This document shows, one piece after another, positions 58,194 to 64,000 of a DNA stretch of 64,000 bases; the first letter of the stretch is position 1, and every line of letters begins with the position of its first letter. A model generated the notes under the pieces. That model was not told the DNA's origin. It searched no databases and worked only from the letters and a program-made list of their open reading frames with translations. This stretch comes from Conchocele bisecta (taxonomy: Eukaryota > Mollusca > Bivalvia > Lucinida > Thyasiridae). The DNA lies in assembly GCA_029237695.1 (NCBI GenBank), contig CM055275.1, forward strand, positions 91,550,833 to 91,614,832, read 5' to 3'. The position numbers and the translations under genes are program-made.

Positions 58194-58522
58194 TAATTAA
58201 CCACTTCATAAACATGCTTTGTCATTTTCGATCATGAACATACACGAAAATGCAACACATCACAGCGAAACCCATCTAAATGAAACACATTGGGGTCCCC
58301 AGAGTGTCTGGTTTATTGAGGTTCCACTGTATATTGTTTGTTGGAAGCATGACATGTGTTTTCTGTACAGAATGACGAACAGTGTAGATCCTGATCAGGC
58401 TGATTATTACTGATCCTACTGCGTTGTACAAGTTTCGTCATCATGCTATAACTTTAATATTACTTTACGGATTGTTTCAATAAGTGGACGCTTGATACAT
58501 GTAAGCTTTAGGAACACACGCT

Positions 58523-58755
58523 ACTAGTGTAGCAATCCGCCAAGTAATATTAAAGTTATTCCATGATGAAGAAGCTTCTACAAACATTTTGACGCAAACA
58601 AATCGCTAAGTGTTTCAGCAAAAATTTGAAGGTAAAAAAGGTCAAGGTCATGTGAATGAGTTACACACTTAGCGATTTGTTTGCGTCAAAATGTTTGTAG
58701 AAGCTTCTTCATCACAGAATAACTTTAATATTACTTGGCGGATTGCTACACTAGT
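58523..58755. repeat. Long inverted repeat, 91-bp arms
   Basis: actagtgtagcaatccgcca, agtaatattaaagttatt, gaagcttctacaaacatttt and cgctaagtgt in the left arm (58523-58613) are complemented by the right arm (58665-58755) with two or three changes around ccat/tcaca. The spacer is about 50 bp with tcaaggtcatg. The same family is found as a single arm at 29280-29400. It is capable of a long hairpin. Confidence 0.85.
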
Positions 58756-59018
58756 TGGACACTTGATACATGTGAGCATTTGGAACATACTGATGCTGCC
58801 ATTAACATGACCTTCACCATATTGACCTTTACATGGTTGTGGCAACACTTAGCCATTTTTTTTATGTCAAAATGTTTCGTCAACCGTGACACTTTTCGTA
58901 TTTTAAACATGCACTTCTCGACGGCTTTTGTGATGCTTACTTTAGCACATGTCCATGATCATGTTACGGTCAAATGCCTCGGCAGGCGCAACACCGCTTC
59001 CGAGGCGGAATTCTTGTT

Positions 59019-59195
59019 TATTGTAAATATTCAGTTCTGATTTTGGGATTTTCCTCCCCATTTGTCCATGTACATGAACATGTACATGCACTTACTTGTG
59101 CAGGTAATATATGGGATTTAGCACTAAACCCATTGACCCGGCCTTAAATATGACCTTAGCTATTGATATGCCGTTAAACCCCAACAAACAAATAT
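59019..59195. repeat. Retroposon 3' tail, copy 2
   Basis: It matches 31096-31275: ttattgtaaatattcagttc, tgattttgggattttcc, catgtacatg repeats, ctaaacccattgacc, ccttaaat and gccgttaaacccc, then aacaaacaaa. The 3' ends coincide, as expected for retroposed copies. Confidence 0.65.
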
Positions 59196-59474
59196 TTCAC
59201 TAACTCATTGTTGTCTAGGCTGCAATGTAACTTGCTACCACACGCGATTGAACTCTCCACCCGCATACCCCAATTACATAGATCCATTCGGCCCGATTAA
59301 ACTGCTTGTATTACATTGTAAAAGCTAGCAGGGTCGAGGGTGGGGGGTGGTGTGGGTGTAAATAAAACCAGGGCAGCACATAGCTTGTATTGATAGCTGT
59401 TATAGCATCACAGTAGTTTGCAAACTGATGCATGTCGTATTGATAGGTGCTACAGTATTACTGTTTAGAAACTT

Positions 59475-59922
59475 GGGCCCGTTTCACTAAACTTCGGACA
59501 ACTAAAATGTTGGTAGGTGCAAATTTAGGCTCAATAAATGTAAATCCAATACAGTCGGTCTGGTAAACTTGAAAATTTACCCGACCGGACAAACATTTAC
59601 CAGGCCGAATTTTTTTTTATAAAAATTAAATTGATTTTGTGTGATATTTAAGAGCTATCAGTCATATAAGTCAAGCTGGCTAGCACCAGAAGGGCATATC
59701 AAAGGGAGGTGATTTTGATTGAAGCTTAGAATAGAAAAGTAAAAAAAATATATATTTACCGTCGGACCGGCGGAAATTTTAACGAACAAGTCCGACGGAC
59801 CGATGAATTTCGCGGAGACTGCCAATAACTGTTTACAAAAACATATTGTTACTGAGAAAATTACAGACTATCATAATTTTGCAAAAATATTGTAGTTGTG
59901 CAAAGTTTAGTGAAACGGGTCC
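59475..59922. mobile_element. MITE with gggcccgtttcactaaactt ends
   Basis: The left end gggcccgtttcactaaactt and the right end aagtttagtgaaacgggtcc are complementary at all but one or two positions. The element is 448 bp, with ggctcaataaatgtaaatcc inside as in 32582-32643 and 63196-63225, and an inner gtcggtctggtaaactt, ccgaccgg pair. Same family as the 32.3-32.9 kb cluster. Confidence 0.75.
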
Positions 59923-60251
59923 TTGATGCTTACTGGTCCCTCATTGGAAATGAAATAAGTTCCTTCTTTCCTACATATCTCATGTTTATTACATGAATTG
60001 AGTTTCCACAGTGTAATAACACAGTGTAATACAAATCATAATAATAATAGACTAGTGTAATACATTTGCCAATTAGTCCGCTGCAGAAAACATGATAGAT
60101 GGCCAGTACATCTTCAATGTATAATATGTTGCGTATGCAATACATGTTATCTAATATTTGTGTTGATTTAATATGATATTTATTAAACTAGTTGACTGAT
60201 TTCATAAGTCATCACTCCTGCAAGATCCTTTATTCTATGGCTAACTATATT

Positions 60252-60387
60252 GTAATTTTGAAATTTGCGGCGTATATCAGAAAATGATAGGTCGGAAAAT
60301 CTGTTTAATGGCTACACGCTAGCGGAGCCATTAAACATGTTTTCCGACCTATCATTTTCTGATATACGCCTCAAATTTCAAAATTAC
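60252..60387. repeat. Palindrome, ~62-bp arms
   Basis: gtaattttgaaattt, ggcgtatatcagaaaatgat, aggtcggaaaa and tttaatggct are followed by the loop acacgctagcgg and the nearly exact complement. It lies in the ABCA intron 220 bp before the exon at 60604. The arms differ by about three bases, so it is young or kept by gene conversion. Confidence 0.88.
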
Positions 60388-60603
60388 CATGCGGTTAACC
60401 TATTTCTAATGCACTCCTTTACTACTGGCGTAGGAGTACATATTGAAATAATTTGGGACCGTTCATCGACAATGATATACCTGTAATGTATGACCATCAG
60501 CCAATGAGATTGCGTGATATTTATAGAGTGCATTATAATTATTAAAAGCTGTTACAACATCACTGTTTGCATACCGACGAACATCATTTCCTATTCGTTT
60601 CAG

Positions 60604-60857
60604 ACTACAGCGGTAATGGATTCCTCGCACTTCAATACTCTATCGACAAGGCGATAATCGTGACCCACAATCACTCGGCAACCATCGGCACCAACTACAC
60701 GGTGGAGATGAAGAAGATGGCCTACCCACCCTACCTCCAAGATGACCTCACAACCGTGTTCCAGCAGTTCATGCCCCTGTTTATAATGCTCAGCTTCACC
60801 CTGAACACCCTACAGATAGCTAAGAATATCGCCTATGAAAATGAAAAAAAGCTCAAG
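60604..60857 (+). CDS. ABCA-type transporter, exon with end of loop 1 and TM2
   Basis: The acceptor cctattcgtttcag precedes 60604. The exon ends with AAG at 60857 before gtatat. It starts SGNGFLALQYSIDKAII, has MKKMAYPPYLQDDLTTVFQQ, then the hydrophobic FMPLFIMLSFTLNTLQIAKN (TM2) and the cytoplasmic start YENEKKLK. (G/E)FLALQxxxDxAII, (M)P.PPY..D and EKE..LKE are landmarks of ABCA half 1. Entry phase fits the previous exon and exit phase 0 fits the next one. A foldback element begins 12 bp after the donor. Confidence 0.93.
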
Positions 60858-60869
60858 GTATATATGTAT

Positions 60870-62118
60870 GGCACGCCGTTTTACTATTTATTCAGAGTAA
60901 AAGATATCTCTTTGAGTCAATAAGATATCTCTTTCAATCAACAAGATATCTGTTTCAGACAAACAGATATATATTTCAGTCAATAAGATATCTAGTACAT
61001 ACATGAACAAGATATCTTTATAAGTAACAGATATCTTCCTCAGTCAAAGAGTTATCTTATTGACGGAAGAAGATATCTTATTTACTGAAAGAGATATCGT
61101 ATTGACTCAAATAGATATCTTATTGACTCAAAGAGATATCTTATTGACTCAAAGAGATATCTTATTGTCAGAAAGAGATATCTTGTTGACTCAAAGAGAT
61201 ATATATTTCATCATACTAGATATCTACTTCTCGGAAAGAGCTATCAGTTTGAAAATAATGGAAGAGATATCTATTTGGCTCATTAAGATATCTTATTGAA
61301 GGAAAGAGATATCTTTTATTGTGAAGTAGATATCTAGAATTTAATAAATATATCACGTTGACTCAACAAGATACCTATTTGACAGTTCAATATATCTCTT
61401 TGAGTCAACAAGATATCTCTTTGAGCCAACACTATATCTAGTTTGATGAAAGAGATATATATTTGAAGCCTTTCAATAAGATATTTGTTTCGTTTCATTT
61501 TGTAATTGTATAAATGAATTCTCCCTACCAGGAAAATATTTCCACCATCCCGCTGATGGACCACAAAATCAACTTATTTATTTACTATTTTCTGATTGGA
61601 CAATAATTATATAACTTGCAGGGAGCAACAGTTACTGTTAAGTAGTCGATCAAACAGATATCTATATGAAAAAGTCAAATAGATATCTAATTGATATCTC
61701 TTTCATCATAAAATATATCTGTTTCAGACAACAAGATATCTGTTTGGCTATATAAGATATCTTATTCATAGAAGTAGATATCTGTTTCATTGAATCTAAA
61801 CAAATATCTCGTTGTGCCAAAGAGATATCTTCTTGACTGAAAGAGATATCTGTAACACTGAAATAGATATCTATATTGTTATTATCATAGAGATATCTAT
61901 TTCAGAGCTACATATATCTCTTTCAGTCAATAAGATATCTCTTTCAGTCAATAAGATATCTCTTTCAAACAACAATATATCTCTTTCTGACAAACACATA
62001 TATTATTGACTGAAATAAATATCTGTTTGTCAGAAATAAATATCTTGTTGATTGAAGAGATATCTTATTGACTCGAAGAGATATCCTTTACTCTGAATAA
62101 ATAGTAAAACGGCGTGCC
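60870..62118. mobile_element. 1.25-kb foldback built of GATATC-bearing 20-22-bp tandem units
   Basis: The ends ggcacgccgttttactattt, attcagagtaaa and ggatatctctt are complementary for at least 110 bp between left and right. The body is about 45 short units with agatatctctttgagtcaat or its relatives, in one orientation on the left half and the other on the right, around a non-repetitive centre (61500-61640). Because the unit core aagatatctt is palindromic, each half is locally self-complementary as well. The 21-bp units leave open LLTQRDI-like peptide repeats with no meaning. The left end starts 12 bp beyond the splice donor of the ABCA exon. Confidence 0.85.
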
Positions 62119-62246
62119 ATATATATGAAGCTAATATAATCTATAGCAGGTTCGGACTGGACTGGCCTATTTGCAATAGCATCTGACCGACTTGGAACCT
62201 CATAGATGGATACCATACTCTAAATGTATGAGTATCAAATGTTTAT

Positions 62247-62785
62247 TATACCCCGCACAACGAGTTGTTGCGGGGTGGATCTATACTGGAGTCAGGTTGT
62301 CCGTCCGTCCGTCCGTCCGTCCGTCCGTCCGTCCGTCCGCCAATCATTAAACTTTACATCAGAAAAATATGTTATAACTTCTATTTCCTTCATCTAAAAT
62401 GCTTAATATTTCACACATGCATTCCTGTAGGGTTCTATTACCATGCTGTACCAAATACACGACCGTCCAACCCCCGCTGATCCCAAGGTCAATGTCCTTA
62501 GTCCCTTTACAAAACCTAACATCATAGAAATATGTTATAACTTCTATTTCATTCATCTCAAATGCTTAATATTTCAAACATGCATTCCTGCAAGGCTCTA
62601 CTACCGTGCTGCGCCAAATCCACGACCGTCCTACCCCCGCTGATCCCAAGGTCAAGGTCAAATACTTAGTATCTTTACAAAACTTAACATCAGAGAAATA
62701 TGTTATAGCTTCTATTTCCTTACATATTTAGGGGCACATAGGCCCATTCAGGGGTATTCCGTAAGCCTTGCTTACTGAAAAATCT
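62247..62785. mobile_element. Composite repeat, inverted short copy of the 36.6-37.8 kb element
   Basis: It begins ataccccgcacaacgagttg, ttgcgggg and a (gtcc)n run (62295-62338), has two units with cagaaaaatatgttataact, tctatttccttcatctaaa and ccgctgatcccaaggtcaa, and ends ggggtattccgtaagccttg, cttactga. It is the reverse complement of the element at 36560-37800 with two rather than six inner units. It lies in the ABCA intron. Confidence 0.8.
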
Positions 62786-63119
62786 ATGTTTAAATAATTT
62801 CATGTAAAATTGTTAAGCTATATGCAGAAAAAATGTTGTTATTATACCGATTTATGAAGAATAGAATCCTGTTCACAATAATAGTTTTTGTTGTTTACTG
62901 GAAGTGTTTATTGCAATTATAGTATATGTAGCTTCTTGTTTATGGTCAACAATGAATTTAAGGAAATTGTATGATCGTTGATCAAAGCGTGTCTGGCAAG
63001 TTTGGTAAATATTGGTGCCAGCTTTACATATGCACAAATTCACAGGTTTATACCTTCAGTAGTTTGTGAAAAAATGTAGCATAGAGTAGCGTTTTACTTT
63101 TTATGTCTGTCCGTCTGTT

Positions 63120-63275
63120 TGTCTGTCCAAGATTAAGATCCAAGTGCAAAATTATGATAGTCTGTAACTTTCACATTAACAATGTTTTCTTGTATATGCA
63201 GCCTATGCTCAATAAATGTAAATTTGCACTTACGAACATTTTAGTCATTCGAAGTTTAGTGAAAGGGCCCCTGAG
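63120..63275. mobile_element. MITE fragment with ggccc..cactaaactt end
   Basis: It contains gtgcaaaattatgatagtct, tatgcagcctatgctcaata and ttagtcattcgaagtttagt, gaaagggcccctg. The last part is the end of the 59475-59922 family. It stops 50 bp before the ABCA exon at 63325. Confidence 0.65.
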
Positions 63276-63324
63276 ACACTATGCCTTTAAAGTAAACATC
63301 ACCACATGTCACTGTTTATTTCAG

Positions 63325-63547
63325 GAGGCAATGAAGATGATGGGGTTGTCCACGTTCATGTACTGGCTGTCGTGGTTCGTGAAGTGCCTCATCTACATGA
63401 TATTCATCGTTACCGCGTACACCATCATCTTCAGCATGGGTGCCATCATCAACTACGGCCAGCCGGCGCTTTTCTTCTTCTTCTTACTCAGCTATGTTCT
63501 GTCCATCGTGTCCTTTTGTTTTATGATCAGCACGTTTTTCTCAAAGG
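63325..63547 (+). CDS. ABCA-type transporter, exon with coupling helix, TM3 and TM4
   Basis: The acceptor tgtttatttcag precedes 63325 and the donor gtaagc follows 63547. The 74 codons begin EAMKMMGLSTFMYWLSWFVK, the strongly conserved KE.M.MMGL....W.(S/A)WF motif of ABCA half 1. They continue with two hydrophobic spans (CLIYMIFIVTAYTIIFSMGA and ALFFFFLLSYVLSIVSFCFM) and end STFFSKG, another family signature. One base is left for the next exon, outside the window. With the two exons upstream this gives a correct run of about 230 residues and no break, so the gene is probably functional. Confidence 0.95.
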
Positions 63548-63586
63548 GTAAGCTCTTTTATTGATTATTTAAAAATCAACAGTTTT

Positions 63587-64000
63587 GTCTCACCCATGAT
63601 AGTGGAAAGTGAGACATAGTCAAATTCCCCATATCTCTTAATCCGTTAGTCGGATCATTACCAAAGTTCATCACATCACAGCTTTCTCACATTGATGACT
63701 ATCCACCCACTGTCATTCAGGTGACATTGACCATCACCTTGGTGACCTTAACCTCAATAATTTTGTACATACGTCCTAATGTTGAAAACCTCCTGATCCT
63801 CCTGATCCGTTAGTGGGATCCAAACTTCATCAATAACTTCCTGACATTGATGGCTATCCTCACAGTATCTCATTCGGGTGACCATGGTGACTGACCTTTG
63901 TGTGTTGGACGTAAAATAATCCAAACGTTGAATATCTCTTGATCCGTTAGTCGGATCATCTCCAAATGTCATCAATAGCTTTTATGAGTGTAATTCGTCT
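63587..64000. repeat. Dispersed repeat with nested hairpin head, tandem body
   Basis: The head gtctcacccatgatagtgg, aaagtgagac (63587-63615) is a perfect outer stem around a short inner one. It is followed by three direct copies of a block with atatctcttgatccgttagt, cggatcat, caaagttcatca, and tgacattga. It continues past the window. Same architecture as the heads at 25496 and 31724 but a different stem sequence. Confidence 0.7.

Noticed and set aside
61060..61299. Open frame of LLTQRDI repeats
   Set aside because: By-product of 21-bp GATATC units of the foldback element.

Overview
The window looks like gene-poor intergenic and intronic DNA of a marine invertebrate, most likely a mollusc and probably a bivalve. 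The reasons are large introns with GT/AG junctions, metazoan gene families (SCUBE, ABCA, PHD, CIDE-N-like), AT-rich DNA packed with foldback elements, MITEs and minisatellites, and short retroposon tails ending in gccgttaaaccc..aacaaacaaa, which I associate with bivalve genomes. The phylum is inferred. There is no sign of prokaryotic organisation. A 500-N assembly gap lies at 24597-25096.

Left third (1-23 kb), minus strand: three pieces of host genes. A PHD-finger terminal exon lies at 492-691. Three phase-compatible exons at 12571-10559 encode a CIDE-N/ubiquitin-like N-terminus followed by a Ser/Thr-rich stretch. Two exons at 20815-19739 encode the end of the CUB domain and the following conserved segment of a SCUBE-type secreted protein. 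Between them lie a broken transposon-type gene (7406-3114) with a coding minisatellite, piggyBac-like (TTAA) and hAT-like MITEs, and a 1.9 kb inverted-repeat element.

Middle (23-34 kb): a LINE tail, a poly-G array carrying repeated GGGATTTTCC decamers, the assembly gap, a 2.7 kb GGTTAAGTTTTTT array, and a 1.3 kb foldback element.

Repeat-rich core (34-55 kb): a segmental tandem duplication built from a 66-72 bp minisatellite plus two unique segments. Because the second copy lacks them, it preserves the empty sites of two transposons in the first copy: a 3993-bp element (36056-40048) and a 9800-bp PIF/Harbinger element (40408-50207, target duplication CAG, 42-bp perfect terminal repeats). Inside the Harbinger are a HARBI1-like transposase exon, a Myb/SANT-like partner gene, a tandem triplication, a TA-flanked insertion and, unexpectedly, a nearly complete Crypton-type tyrosine recombinase gene. 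This composite is the most unusual object in the window.

Right end (55-64 kb), plus strand: three consecutive exons of an ABCA-type lipid transporter (56675-56898, 60604-60857, 63325-63547) whose phases fit exactly. They cover the end of the first extracellular loop and the transmembrane helices that follow, and the gene continues beyond the window. Its introns contain several foldback elements and MITEs, one starting 12 bp after a splice donor.
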